From positions 186,001 through 250,000 of the forward strand of contig CAVOYU010000002.1 of the NCBI GenBank assembly GCA_963700775.1: a stretch of 64,000 nucleotides of DNA, written 5' to 3'. The notes under the pieces are model-generated. The model was not told the origin of the DNA, did not search any database, and saw nothing but the letters and a program-made list of their open reading frames with translations. Both the position numbers and the translations under genes were made by a program. This document shows, piece by piece, positions 36,543-45,894 of the stretch (position 1 is its first letter; each line of letters starts with the position of its first letter). This DNA comes from Thermohalobaculum sp963700775 (GTDB lineage: Bacteria; Pseudomonadota; Alphaproteobacteria; Rhodobacterales; Rhodobacteraceae).

Positions 36543-38718
36543 ATGGACGAGCGGCTGAACCTGGCGCTTCCCGACGACAACGCGGCCAATGCCCCGGCGA
36601 AGCGGTTCGAGGCGCGCGAAGAGCCTGCGAGACCGGGCCTCCTGTCGAAGGCGTCCCTGCCGTTTCTCATCATTGCGCTGGGCAGTGCCCTGAAGCGGAT
36701 GTTCGGAAGCGACGCCGAGGCGACGGAGGTTCCCGACAGCCGTCTGGCCGACCAGACGACGCCGGCAGTCGAGGTCGAGGACGTTTCTCCGGTCGAGGAG
36801 CAGCCCACGCCAACCGGTGACAATGTCGTCGATCTGACTCCATACCTGAAGGCGCTCGCGACACAGCGGAGTGCGAATTTCCGACCCAGCGAGTTCGAGT
36901 TCCAGACCTCCGAATACGAACTGCCGGATGAGGGTTCGCCCCCGGCCGCTTCGAGCGAGACCGCGGCGGACTACCTGCGGTCGTTCTCCGAAGCTCCGGC
37001 GGAAGCCTCCATCGCGGCGCCGTCCGGTGTTCTGCCTGCCGGCGGGGCACCGGTTTCCGGATCGGACGGCGGGGGCGGCAATGCGACGAACCTGCCGCTG
37101 CTCGACGACGACGATGACGATGACGATGATGGCGACGACGAGCAGGCCGGCAAGAACCGCCGCCCCACCGTCAATGAAGGCGTCACACTGAACAGTGGTC
37201 TGTTGAACACGGCGATGATCATTTCGGCATCCGAATTGCTGGTCGGCGCAAGTGATGCCGACGGGCAGACGCTCACGGTCAGCGAGGTGGTGCCCGACAG
37301 GGGCACCGTCACCGTGCTCGATGATGGCCGGTGGCAATACGTCCCTGCCGAGGGCGAAGTCGGCCCGGTGACATTCCAGTACCGCATCAGCGATGGGGTC
37401 GAGAGCATCGTGCAGACCGCCGAGCTCGAAATCCTGCTTCCCCCCGGCGAGAATATCGTCGGAACGGATGAGGACGAGCTCCATCTCGGCACACCGGCTG
37501 CCGACGTGATCGATTCCCGCGGCGGAAACGACAACGTCTTTGGAGATGACGGCGACGACACATTGTACGGCGGCGACGGCGATGACCATCTCGTCGGCGG
37601 CGACGGGAACGACGCGATCTGGGGCGGCGCGGGCAATGACACGCTGGCCGGGGGAGATGGAGACGATCAGCTGTTCGGCGGCGACGGCGACGACGATCTC
37701 GATGGAGGCGCGGGCGCCGACGTTCTCGCCGGCGGCGCCGGCGACGACGAGATGCGGGGCGGCGTGGGCGACGACATCCTCGAGGGTGGCGCGGGTCAGG
37801 ACGTCCTCGGCGGCGATGCCGGATCGGATATCCTGTACGGCGGCTCCGGCGATGACATGCTCGCTGGCGGATCCGATGACGACCATCTGTTCGGGAATGC
37901 CGGCGATGACGAGATTTCCGGTGATGACAGGTGCCGATCTCGTTCTGGGCGACGGCGGCGCGGATCGCATTTCCGGCGGCGCCGGCGACGACGACCTCTA
38001 TGGCGGCGACGGCAACGACGACATCTCGGGCGGCGATGGCGATGACTATTTGCAGGGCGATGACGGGGATGACCGGCTCGCCGGCGGGCTCGGAGCGAAC
38101 ACGGTTGACGGTGGCGCGGGCGACGACCGGATCGTTCTTTCCGCGGATGGCGAGATCGATGTTGTCCTCGGCGGCTCCGGGTCCGACACGATCGATCTCG
38201 GCGACATCATCTTCGATTCGACGATCGACCTGCCTGACGGCCGGGTCATCATCGATGGCATCGAGACGGCCCAGATCTTCGAGGTCGAGAACATCCATGG
38301 CGGCTTCGGGCGTGACCGGCTGGTGGCCGACGGCAGCACCAACATCATGGTCGGCGGCGAGGGCAACGATCGCTTCGTATTCCCGTCACTGGGCTCGCTG
38401 ACCAATGACGGGGGGCCGCCGGATCATATCATGGACTTCGCCACTGGTGACCGCATCGACCTTTCGCGCGTCACGAGCGATCCCGCCGATTTCGGCGCGA
38501 TCCGGCTTTTCTTCCGAGGGGCGGCGGCGACGGACGTTCGGGAAATCGGCGCGATCACCTTCGAGCAACAGCGGCTCTTCGAGGGCGAGGAAGTCACAGT
38601 GATCGCCTCGTTCCTGTCCGACGACGAGGAAGCCACATTCGAGATCGTGCTCCAGGGGCACCACGATCTCTCCGAGTGGAGCTTTGTCCTCGACCGCGAC
38701 GGAAATGGCCACGGATAA
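36543..38718 (+). pseudogene. RTX protein with N-terminal membrane segment inside the secretion operon, one +1 frameshift
   Basis: A protein of about 724 residues if one extra A at about 37930 is removed. The N terminus has a hydrophobic segment (about residues 35-55, LPFLIIALGSAL) followed by a Pro/Glu-rich region, an unbroken run of nine Asp (188-196), a cadherin-like domain (VSEVVPDRGTVTVLDDGRWQYVP) and more than fifteen GGxGxDxL repeats (37,480-38,130), then a C-terminal domain with DFATGDRIDLSRV. It lies three bases after the ABC gene and about 40 before the adaptor gene. A membrane segment at the N terminus is not usual for type I cargo, so it could be tethered at the inner membrane. 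Confidence 0.8.
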
Positions 38719-38757
38719 TGCAATTCGGCGACTGCCGAGCAGATTCAGGAGGCGAAG

Positions 38758-40083
38758 TTGGGTGGTTTGAAGTTGCCGAACACGGACGCGGGCAAGGACG
38801 CGGCCAACTCGAAATTCGGGATCCGGTCCCGTGTCGTCACGGCCGTCGTTGGGGCGGCGATCCTGATCCTGGGCTGCGGCGGCTGGGCGGTTAGCGCCAA
38901 GCTGTCCGGGGCGATCATAGCGCAAGGCCAGATTGTCGTGCGTCAGCAGGTCAAGCTCGTCCAGCACCGCGACGGCGGCATCGTCTCGGCGATACTCGTG
39001 GAGAACGGCTCGGCCGTCGAGGCCGGCGACGTGCTCGTCCGTCTCGACGACACGCAGGCGAAGGCCGAACTGGCGATCGTCCGCGGCCAGATCTCCGAGC
39101 TGCAGGGCCGCCGCGCCCGCCTGACCGCCGAGCGTGAAGGCGCGGACACGCTGGTGTTCGCGGACGGCTTCGAGACCGATCCGATGACCCGGGATATCGC
39201 CCGCGGCGAGCGGCGCCTGTTCGCCCAGAACCAGGCCAGGCAGGAAGGCAAGCGCGAGCAATTGGCGCTGCAGGTTGAACAGTACGAAGACCAGGTGCGC
39301 GGCCTCGAGGCGCAACAGACATCGAACGAGGCCGAGCGGGCAATCGTCGCCGCGGATCTCGAGCGGTTCAGGAAACTGGTGAAGAAGGGGATCGTCGGTG
39401 CGGTCAAGCTCGGCGAACTCGAGCGGGATCTCTCCAAGGTCGAGGGAATGAAGGGCGAGATCGCGTCGAACATCGCCCGCGTGAAGGGTCAGATCAGCGA
39501 GGCCCGGCTCAAGATCATCGAGTTCGATCAGGAGGCCCGCACCGATGCGCAGCGTGAACTGCGCGACGTCGAGGCACGGCTCTCGGAGCAGCAGGAGCGG
39601 GCCATCGCCCTGCGCGACCGGTTGTCCCGGATGGAGCTCAGGGCGCCGATCGCCGGCTATGTCAACGACCTCAGCATCCACACGGTGGATGGCGTCATTG
39701 CGGCGGGCGAGAGCGTGATGTCGATCGTTCCCGTGGATGACGACCTGATCGTCGAGGCCCGCCTGGCCCCGAGCGACATCGACCAGATCCATGTGGGTCA
39801 GCACACGCGGCTGAGGTTCTCGGCCTTCAACCAGAGGACGACGCCGGAGGTCGATGGAACGGTCGAGGTCATTGCCGCCGCCGCGACCATGGATCCGGTC
39901 ACCAAGTCCCCATACTACCTCAGCTCGATCGTGATCGCCGACGGGATTGGCGCGCTGGGCGAGAAGAACCTCGTGCCCGGGATGCCGGTCGAAGTCTTCA
40001 TCACCACCGAGGAGCGCTCGCCGATGTCCTATCTCGTGAAGCCCTTCACCGACCAGATGATGCGGGCATTCCGAGAGGAATAG
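38758..40083 (+). CDS. HlyD-family periplasmic adaptor of the type I secretion system (TTG start)
   Basis: A 441-residue membrane-fusion protein. One N-terminal membrane segment (about 27-47), a biotinyl-lipoyl half (VQHRDGGIVSAILVENGSAVEAGDVLVRLDD), a long periplasmic coiled coil (about 95-275, Glu/Arg/Gln rich), the second lipoyl half (RAPIAGYVNDL type) and a beta-barrel to the end. The start codon is TTG, supported by AGGAGG (38747-38752) five bases upstream and by lack of a better ATG before the membrane segment. It links the ABC exporter to an outer-membrane TolC-type channel, whose gene is not in this window. Confidence 0.9.
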   Translation: MGGLKLPNTDAGKDAANSKFGIRSRVVTAVVGAAILILGCGGWAVSAKLSGAIIAQGQIVVRQQVKLVQHRDGGIVSAILVENGSAVEAGDVLVRLDDTQAKAELAIVRGQISELQGRRARLTAEREGADTLVFADGFETDPMTRDIARGERRLFAQNQARQEGKREQLALQVEQYEDQVRGLEAQQTSNEAERAIVAADLERFRKLVKKGIVGAVKLGELERDLSKVEGMKGEIASNIARVKGQISEARLKIIEFDQEARTDAQRELRDVEARLSEQQERAIALRDRLSRMELRAPIAGYVNDLSIHTVDGVIAAGESVMSIVPVDDDLIVEARLAPSDIDQIHVGQHTRLRFSAFNQRTTPEVDGTVEVIAAAATMDPVTKSPYYLSSIVIADGIGALGEKNLVPGMPVEVFITTEERSPMSYLVKPFTDQMMRAFREE

Positions 40084-40411
40084 CGGGGAACGGGCGAAGG
40101 CCGGATCGGCCGCTGCAATCGCGGCCTCGCCAATGTTGGGGCGCCCGGCCGAGGACATCCAGGTCACGCCCCGGCGCGGCCGCCGCGGCGTCCAGCCTCA
40201 CTGCTCTCTGAGCGAGACCCCGGATCGCCCGTCCAAGCCGGGCGATGACGGCTTGACCGGATGCGTCGTCATCGACGGGGCTTGGTACCAGGCGCGCCTA
40301 GCTGCCTATCAGGAATGCGGCATAGGCGCGGGAGTGCCGGCGCGGCCGGTCCCACGCCGAGGAGCCGGTACCACGGCCCACCGCGCCGGGGTAAGCGCCG
40401 CGAACCGAGGA
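40084..40411. other. Intergenic region after the secretion operon, with terminator-like hairpins and a dispersed repeat
   Basis: No gene is supported. GGCCGC/GCGGCC arms at 40108-40113 and 40121-40126 may end the operon. A perfect stem TCGCCCG/CGGGCGA at 40225-40245 followed by ATGACGGC looks like an intergenic palindromic repeat common in alphaproteobacteria. A perfect AGGCGCGCCT lies at 40290-40299. Confidence 0.45.
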
Positions 40412-41050
40412 CTACCTCAGTTCGAGCTTCTGCAGGGAGATGACCGCCTCGAGGCGGTTCCTCACGTCCAGCTTCTGCATCAGCAGCGTCATGTAATGCT
40501 TGACCGTCTTCTCGCCGATCTTCATCCGGACCGCGATTTCCCGGTTGGTAAGCCCCTTGCTGAGCAGTTGCGCCACCTGTGCCTCCCGTGCGGTAAACCG
40601 CGCGTTCTCCCGGTTCAGTCCGGCCTGGAGGGCCGCAATGACGGTCGGCGCGAAGCTCGGCGTGATGTAGTTCGCGCCGTTGGCCACGCACTGAATTGCC
40701 TCGAGCAGGTCGTCGGACCTGCCACCTTTCAGGAAATATGCGTTGGCTCCGCCATTCAGCGCGCGGACGGCGCTATCGGCACTGGTCGACGCGGTGCATA
40801 CGAGGATCTTCGCCAGCGGATTTCGGTGGCAGATACTTATGATTGCAGCCAGCGCATCGCCTGGCACATCAATATCAAGGATAATGAGGTCCGGAGCCTT
40901 CTTGGCGGCAATCGCAACCGCGTCGTCTGCGCAGGTTCCCTTCGCAATGACCTTGCACATGCGGGTCTTCGCAAAAAGGACCTCCAGCCCGTCAACAAAA
41001 ATCGGATGATCGTCAACGATTGCGACCAAAGGAATCGACCCATTGGGCAC
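40412..41050 (-). CDS. LuxR/FixJ-type response regulator
   Basis: A 212-residue regulator: receiver domain with acidic pair in AIVDDHP, phosphoacceptor Asp59 in LIILDIDVPG and Lys in AYFLKGG, then a LuxR-type HTH (FTAREAQVAQLLSKGLTNREIA, split at residue 155) ending KHYMTLLMQKLDVRNR. GTG 41050 has GAGGGA nine bases upstream; an earlier GTG directly abuts that site. No histidine kinase is adjacent. It is convergent with the secretion operon; regulation of that operon is possible but unproven. A promoter-like pair lies upstream. Confidence 0.88.
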   Translation of the reverse strand: MPNGSIPLVAIVDDHPIFVDGLEVLFAKTRMCKVIAKGTCADDAVAIAAKKAPDLIILDIDVPGDALAAIISICHRNPLAKILVCTASTSADSAVRALNGGANAYFLKGGRSDDLLEAIQCVANGANYITPSFAPTVIAALQAGLNRENARFTAREAQVAQLLSKGLTNREIAVRMKIGEKTVKHYMTLLMQKLDVRNRLEAVISLQKLELR

Positions 41051-41119
41051 TGCAAACACTCCCTCTTACGCACGCACGCACGCACCAACAACAGGCACGC
41101 AAAATCGCCTGAATACTCT

Positions 41120-41148
41120 ACTATAGGTTGAATCTGCCGCAAGGTAAA
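41120..41148 (-). promoter_or_regulatory. Probable sigma-70-type promoter of the LuxR-type regulator
   Basis: On the minus strand TTTACC (41143-41148) and TATAGT (41120-41125) are separated by 17 bases, the optimal spacing. A leader of about 60 bases to the GTG start would result. Confidence 0.45.
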
Positions 41149-41318
41149 GCATCGATGGAAGCAGATGCAAGGTCCGTATCAAATAAAAACCTAATATGCT
41201 TTCTGACTTAAAAGTATTGAAGTGAGACTTTCTTTAATCTTGCAACGCGACGATGTCTTCCTGGCATGAATTACTGGATCGGGTCAAGGCGGTATCGACG
41301 AAGCATCAATTCCGAAAC

Positions 41319-41343
41319 GGCGCGCCGCGGTTGGCGGCGCGCC
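41319..41343 (-). terminator. Terminator of the DUF3300/DUF2950 operon
   Basis: Perfect 10-base arms GGCGCGCCGC (41319-41328) and GCGGCGCGCC (41334-41343) around a 5-base loop. Read on the minus strand it is followed by TTTC. It lies about 25 bases past the DUF2950 stop codon. Confidence 0.7.
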
Positions 41344-41367
41344 GCTTCCGGTTTCTCCCAAGGCTGC

Positions 41368-42294
41368 CTATTGGTCGCCCGCAACCGGCTCCCAGCCGTC
41401 GCCGGGGTCGTAGGCCTCGATGGCGCCTGCGGCCTCGATGCTGTTCTCGCCGAGGTCCTTCTCGAAGACGACGCCGTTCTCTGCGACCAGGAAGCTCATG
41501 ATGCCGCTCTCGCCGTAGTCGGCCGGGAAGGCGATGAGCGCGTGGCCGGCCAGCATGTTGCCGTTGACCATGTAGTCGAGCGCGCCCCCGGGGGCGCTGG
41601 CGCCCTGCTTCGTCAGCAGTTGATAGTAGTAGCCGAGATAGGGCTCCGGCTCCTGGTCCTCGCCGCCGACCGAGTAGCCGACCGCCGAAGCCCGCGCGAC
41701 GAAGTCGCCGAGGGGGCTTTCCGGCACGCCGTCGGCCGCCGGCCAGTAGAGCCCGTCGCGCTTGTCCGCGTCGCTGATGATGTGCGAGGCGAACTCCATC
41801 ACCCCGTCGCCGTCATAGTCCGCCTGGCGGAACCGGGCCTGCACCTTCACATAGCCCTTCATCAGCTCGATGACGTCGAGCTCGTTGCGCCCGATCCGCT
41901 GGTCCTGCATCTCCTCGCGGCCGGCCTCGCCGTCGAAGCGCCACTTGTCGCCCTCGCCCTTCACCAGCGGGATCGGCAGCGGCCACTGGTCGGTACCGAC
42001 ATAGAGCGTTGCACTGCCGTCGTCCTGGACCGCAATCCGGCTCATCTGCCTGTAGGCGGCCAGGAACGAGCCCCAGTCGTCGATGTCGCGCTGCGCATCG
42101 CCCGACAGGATGACGTCCTCGTTCTCCGGGCCGAAGATGGCGATCAGCCCGTCGCGGTCGCGCGCCTCGAGCGTGTTGATCACCTCGCCGACTGCTTCCT
42201 CCGGGGTCGCGAAGGCGCGCGGCTCGGCGCTCGCGCCGGTTGCCCCGAACGCCAGCAGCGCGGCCAATGCGCCCGTGATGATGGTCTTGGTCAT
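41368..42294 (-). CDS. DUF2950 family secreted protein
   Basis: A 308-residue protein with a clear Sec signal peptide (KTIITGALAALLAFGATGASA, cut after Ala-Ser-Ala near residue 23, shown here split). The mature part has FATPEEAVGEVINTLEARDRDGL, and AFPADYGESGIMSFLVAENGVVFEKDLG near the end, both typical of DUF2950. GAGGA lies seven bases before ATG 42294. It follows the DUF3300 gene, the usual partner. The family is exported and its function is not known. Confidence 0.88.
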   Translation of the reverse strand: MTKTIITGALAALLAFGATGASAEPRAFATPEEAVGEVINTLEARDRDGLIAIFGPENEDVILSGDAQRDIDDWGSFLAAYRQMSRIAVQDDGSATLYVGTDQWPLPIPLVKGEGDKWRFDGEAGREEMQDQRIGRNELDVIELMKGYVKVQARFRQADYDGDGVMEFASHIISDADKRDGLYWPAADGVPESPLGDFVARASAVGYSVGGEDQEPEPYLGYYYQLLTKQGASAPGGALDYMVNGNMLAGHALIAFPADYGESGIMSFLVAENGVVFEKDLGENSIEAAGAIEAYDPGDGWEPVAGDQ

Positions 42295-42386
42295 GTCATG
42301 ATCCTCATGGTTGGTCGTGCGGGCGCCCGGGGTCCGGGGCCGCGCGTGCATGTCAGCTGTCTTGCCAATGATCGGGTGCATCGCCG

Positions 42387-43952
42387 TCACCTCCGGCTCT
42401 TGCCGCGGCTGGCCTTGCCGCGATTGTTCGCGCGCTTGGCGCTCTTGCCGCCGCCGCCCTTGCTGAAGGCCCCGCCCTTCGACGACGCCTTCCGCTGCGG
42501 CTTCGCCTGACGTTGGGGCTTGCCGACGTTGGCCTGCCGGTTCGAGCCCTGCCGCGTGGTTGCCTTCCGGTTCGAGGCCTTGCTGGAAGAGGCCTTGCTG
42601 TCCGGGCGGCTGATACCCGCCTTGCTCTTGCTCGCCTGGCCGCGGTTCTTCGCCTTCTTGGAGCTGGTCAGGTTGCCGCGGTTGCTGCCCCGGTCGGCAC
42701 CGCCGCTGAAGGCCGAGCCCTTCCGGTCGCTGCGATTTGCCGCCGGCTTCCGGTCCCCGTCGCGCTTGCGCTGCAGGTTGTTGCCGCCATCCTTGCTCCG
42801 GGCCGCCATCTTGTTGCGGACATCGTCGCGGGAGCGGTCCCGCGTGCGGTCCCGGTTTCGGTCACCGACGCGGTCGCGGTTCCTGTCTCCGCGCACCCCG
42901 TCCCGGTCGCGGTCACGCTTGCGGTCCCCGATCTTGTCGCGCGCCTCGTCGCGCCGCTTGTCGTTGGGCCGCCAGTTGCCGTCCCGGTCGATGTCCAGCC
43001 GATTGTTGTTGATGGTGATGTCGCCGGTCTTGATGTTGACCTTGTTGTGGCCGCCACGATAGCCCGGGCGTGGGCGGAAATGCCCGTCGTCCCAGTCCAT
43101 CCAGCCGTTGCCCCGGCCATAATAGCCACGCCCGCCATAGTAGCGGGGTCCGCCCCAGTAGCCGTGCCAGTCGTCGTCGTCGTCATCGAAGATCTCGTTG
43201 ACCAGCATGCCGGCTCCGAAGGAGAGCAGCCCCGTGGTCACCAGCGTCCCCGTGGAGAAGCCGGGATCGCTGGAGTTCACCACCACCGGCGCCGCCGCCG
43301 GCGGCGTGGTGTAGACCGCCTGGGAATCGTAGGTCGGCACATAGACCACCTCGGGCTGCGCCGGCGCGATGGAGATGTTGCCCTCCTCGACGATCACCTC
43401 CTGCGCCTCGTTCGTCTCGAGGTTGCCGACCGCGTTCGCCCGCGCCCGCTGGCGCTGCACCGCGTCGAGCACGTCGTCGCTCTGAACCAGAACCGCGTCA
43501 CCGAGGTTCTCGGTCCACTCGATCTCGCCCGACATCTGGTCGAGCACCGTCGGGAAGCCCGACGCGAGCACGGCGACGCTCGGATCCCACCCCTCGGCCT
43601 CTGCGGCGTCGGCGCGCTCGCCGGCCGGCATGTCCTTGTTGCCGTCGACCCAGCGGTCGGCCTTGATCACGTCGACCGGGTAGGTCGCGGCGACCAGCAC
43701 CTGCGCCAGCAGCGGGTCGGGGTAGAGCGCCACCGGCGCCACCAGCTCGTCCAGGTCCTCCTCGCTGTATTTCGGCTCCTCCGGAACCACGTCGTCGGCA
43801 TCAGCGGACGCATCGACTGCCGTGTCCGAAGGTGCCGCCGCGACCTCCGTCGTTGAGGTATCGGTCTGGGCTGTCGCGGCGAACGGCACGGCCAACAGCA
43901 TGACTGTCAGCAGCCTGGCCAGCCAGCCGGGGCAATGTCGTGCGTCTCTCAT
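42387..43952 (-). CDS. DUF3300 family secreted protein with basic low-complexity tail
   Basis: A 521-residue protein. A signal peptide (about 1-28, LLTVMLLAVPFAATA) is followed by an acidic linker, then the DUF3300 core (VAPVALYPDPLLAQVLVAATY near residue 71, VVYVPTYD near residue 205) and a short Asp-rich stretch with Trp/Tyr/Gly. Residues about 315-521 are very basic and repetitive, with RDRDR-type runs and Gly/Ser/Lys repeats. GGAGGA lies six bases before the ATG. The tail could bind nucleic acid, phosphates or acidic glycans in the envelope. It forms an operon with the DUF2950 gene. Confidence 0.88.
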   Translation of the reverse strand: MRDARHCPGWLARLLTVMLLAVPFAATAQTDTSTTEVAAAPSDTAVDASADADDVVPEEPKYSEEDLDELVAPVALYPDPLLAQVLVAATYPVDVIKADRWVDGNKDMPAGERADAAEAEGWDPSVAVLASGFPTVLDQMSGEIEWTENLGDAVLVQSDDVLDAVQRQRARANAVGNLETNEAQEVIVEEGNISIAPAQPEVVYVPTYDSQAVYTTPPAAAPVVVNSSDPGFSTGTLVTTGLLSFGAGMLVNEIFDDDDDDWHGYWGGPRYYGGRGYYGRGNGWMDWDDGHFRPRPGYRGGHNKVNIKTGDITINNNRLDIDRDGNWRPNDKRRDEARDKIGDRKRDRDRDGVRGDRNRDRVGDRNRDRTRDRSRDDVRNKMAARSKDGGNNLQRKRDGDRKPAANRSDRKGSAFSGGADRGSNRGNLTSSKKAKNRGQASKSKAGISRPDSKASSSKASNRKATTRQGSNRQANVGKPQRQAKPQRKASSKGGAFSKGGGGKSAKRANNRGKASRGKSRR

Positions 43953-44485
43953 AGTGTCTCCTCCAAATCTTTCCGGGCTGCTCGGCCTGGTGTCTTGTTA
44001 TGCGGCGGCAAGTGCCTCGTCGGCACGCGTCGTCTCATGCCTCAAATGGCTGCTGCTTTCCTGATCTTGCCCGGGCGTCTGCCTAGGCTATCGGTCTACG
44101 CTCCGCCGGTCGCGCCCCTCTCTCGCTCGTCCCGTCAATCTCCACTTCGACCTCTCCGTCGTCAGACGGTGCGGGCGTCAGGTGGTTCGGGATTCCGGAC
44201 GCCGCCGGGCGTTGAGGTATCCGAACCACCGGGCCAAGTCTATGCGGCGATCTCCCGGTCGATCAAGTGGCGCTGGTTTAGGTCCCGGGGTCAGATGCCC
44301 CTCGAAATGCGGCCCCTGTCTCGGCCGATTCACCGACTCCGGTTCACCTGGAGCGTCACTTCGCTCGTCTAACCGGGCGTGGAAGCTGCTCTTGTGGCTG
44401 AGCCGAGGGGATTTTCCAATGCAGCGATTGCGCGTTGCCCGAGCGCAATGCAACAATGGCTGCAACAGAAGGAGTCACGGCCGGA
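43953..44485. other. Intergenic region between the divergent DUF3300 and ATP-grasp genes
   Basis: No gene is supported in these 533 bases. The main structure seen is an inverted repeat GGTGGTTCGG (44181-44190) and CCGAACCACC (44221-44230), with a 30-base GC-rich loop. It may be part of an mRNA leader or a binding site of the ATP-grasp operon. No promoter could be picked with confidence. Confidence 0.4.
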
Positions 44486-45892
44486 ATGTTTGATGAGATG
44501 CAGAACGATGGCGAGGCGATTCGCGCCCCCTATGCTCGCATCTCCGACTGGATCCAGCGATCGGGCCTCGACCTTCTCCGCCAGCGCGGCGCCGAGGCCG
44601 AGGCGATCTTCCGGCGCATCGGCATCACCTTCGCGGTCTATGGCGAGGGCGGCGACCCCGAGCGGCTGATCCCCTTCGACCTGATCCCCAGGGTCTTCTC
44701 GGCCGAGGAATGGCGCCGGCTCTCGCGCGGCATCGAACAGCGGGCGAAGGCGCTCAACGCCTTCCTCTACGATATCTACCACCGCGGCGAGATCCTCCGG
44801 GCCGGCATCGTGCCGGCCCAACTCGTCTATCGCAACGCCGCGTTCCAGCCCGGCATGATCGGCGTCGAGCCGCCGGGCCGGGTCTACAGCCACATCGTCG
44901 GCATCGACATCGTGCGCACCGGCGAGGGCAGCTTCCAGGTTCTCGAGGACAACTGCCGCACCCCCTCCGGCGTCTCCTACATGCTGGAGAACCGCGAGAT
45001 CATGATGCGGATGTTCCCGGAACTGTTTTCCGGCGGCGGCGTGCAGCCGGTGGACCACTATTCCGACGATCTCGAGAAGACCCTCGAGGACGTGGCGCCG
45101 CCGGCCTGCAAGGGCCGGCCCACCGTGGTGCTGTTGACGCCGGGGGCCTTCAACTCGGCCTATTACGAGCATTCCTTCCTGGCCGACCTGATGGGGATCG
45201 AGCTGGTCGAGCCCAACGACCTCTTCGTCGACGAGGGCCGGGTCTGGATGCGCACCACCCGCGGGCCGAAGCGGGTCGACGTGATCTACCGGCGCATCGA
45301 CGACGACTACATCGATCCGCTGGCCTTCCGGCCGGAGAGCATGCTGGGCGTGCCCGGGCTGTTCGACGTCTACCGCGCCGGCGGCGTGACCCTTTGCTCG
45401 GCGCCGGGAGCAGGGGTGGCGGACGACAAGTCGGTCTATGTCTACGTCCCGGAGATCATCCGCTTCTATCTCGGCGAGGCGCCGATCCTCGAGAACGTGC
45501 CCACCTTCAGCTGCGGCAGGACAGACGAGTGCGCCCATGTGCTCGATCATCTCGAGGAGTTGGTGGTGAAGGAGATCCACGGTTCCGGCGGCTACGGCAT
45601 GCTGATCGGCCCGAAGGCCACCGCCGAGGAACGCAAGACCTACGCCAAGCGCATCCGTGCCAACCCGGCCGAGTTCATTGCCCAGCCGACCCTCGATCTC
45701 TCGACCGTGCCGACCCTCGGGCCGCGCGGGATCGGACCCCGCCACGTGGATTTCCGCCCCTTCTGCCTGGTCGGCAAGCAGGTCCGGCTGGTGCCCGGCG
45801 GGCTGACCCGTGTGGCGCTCCGCGAGGGCTCGCTGGTGGTGAATTCCAGCCAGGGCGGCGGGGTCAAGGACACCTGGGTTCTGGGGGACTGA
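44486..45892 (+). CDS. Circularly permuted ATP-grasp type 2 protein (COG2308)
   Basis: A 468-residue predicted amide or peptide ligase. It starts with an helical segment (APYARISDWIQ) and carries the permuted ATP-grasp marks: VLEDNCRTPSGVSYMLENR (residues 153-171), RRIDDDYIDPLAF (near residue 270), VKEIHGSGGYGMLIGP near residue 361 and a Ser-x-Gly-Gly-Gly C terminus. ATG 44486 matches the usual family start and has AAGGAG eleven bases upstream. It heads the set ATP-grasp, alpha-E, transglutaminase that is repeatedly found with Anbu in bacteria. The family is predicted to attach amino acids or a peptide to an amine or acid acceptor; the substrate is unknown. Confidence 0.88.
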   Translation: MFDEMQNDGEAIRAPYARISDWIQRSGLDLLRQRGAEAEAIFRRIGITFAVYGEGGDPERLIPFDLIPRVFSAEEWRRLSRGIEQRAKALNAFLYDIYHRGEILRAGIVPAQLVYRNAAFQPGMIGVEPPGRVYSHIVGIDIVRTGEGSFQVLEDNCRTPSGVSYMLENREIMMRMFPELFSGGGVQPVDHYSDDLEKTLEDVAPPACKGRPTVVLLTPGAFNSAYYEHSFLADLMGIELVEPNDLFVDEGRVWMRTTRGPKRVDVIYRRIDDDYIDPLAFRPESMLGVPGLFDVYRAGGVTLCSAPGAGVADDKSVYVYVPEIIRFYLGEAPILENVPTFSCGRTDECAHVLDHLEELVVKEIHGSGGYGMLIGPKATAEERKTYAKRIRANPAEFIAQPTLDLSTVPTLGPRGIGPRHVDFRPFCLVGKQVRLVPGGLTRVALREGSLVVNSSQGGGVKDTWVLGD

Positions 45893-45894
45893 CC

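Larger units (their letters stand above)
41051..41367. other. AT-rich intergenic region between the LuxR-type and DUF2950 genes
   Basis: A markedly AT-rich stretch (about 41,090-41,240) within GC-rich surroundings. It holds the promoter for the regulator and a terminator for the DUF2950 gene, described separately. No credible open reading frame. Confidence 0.5.
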
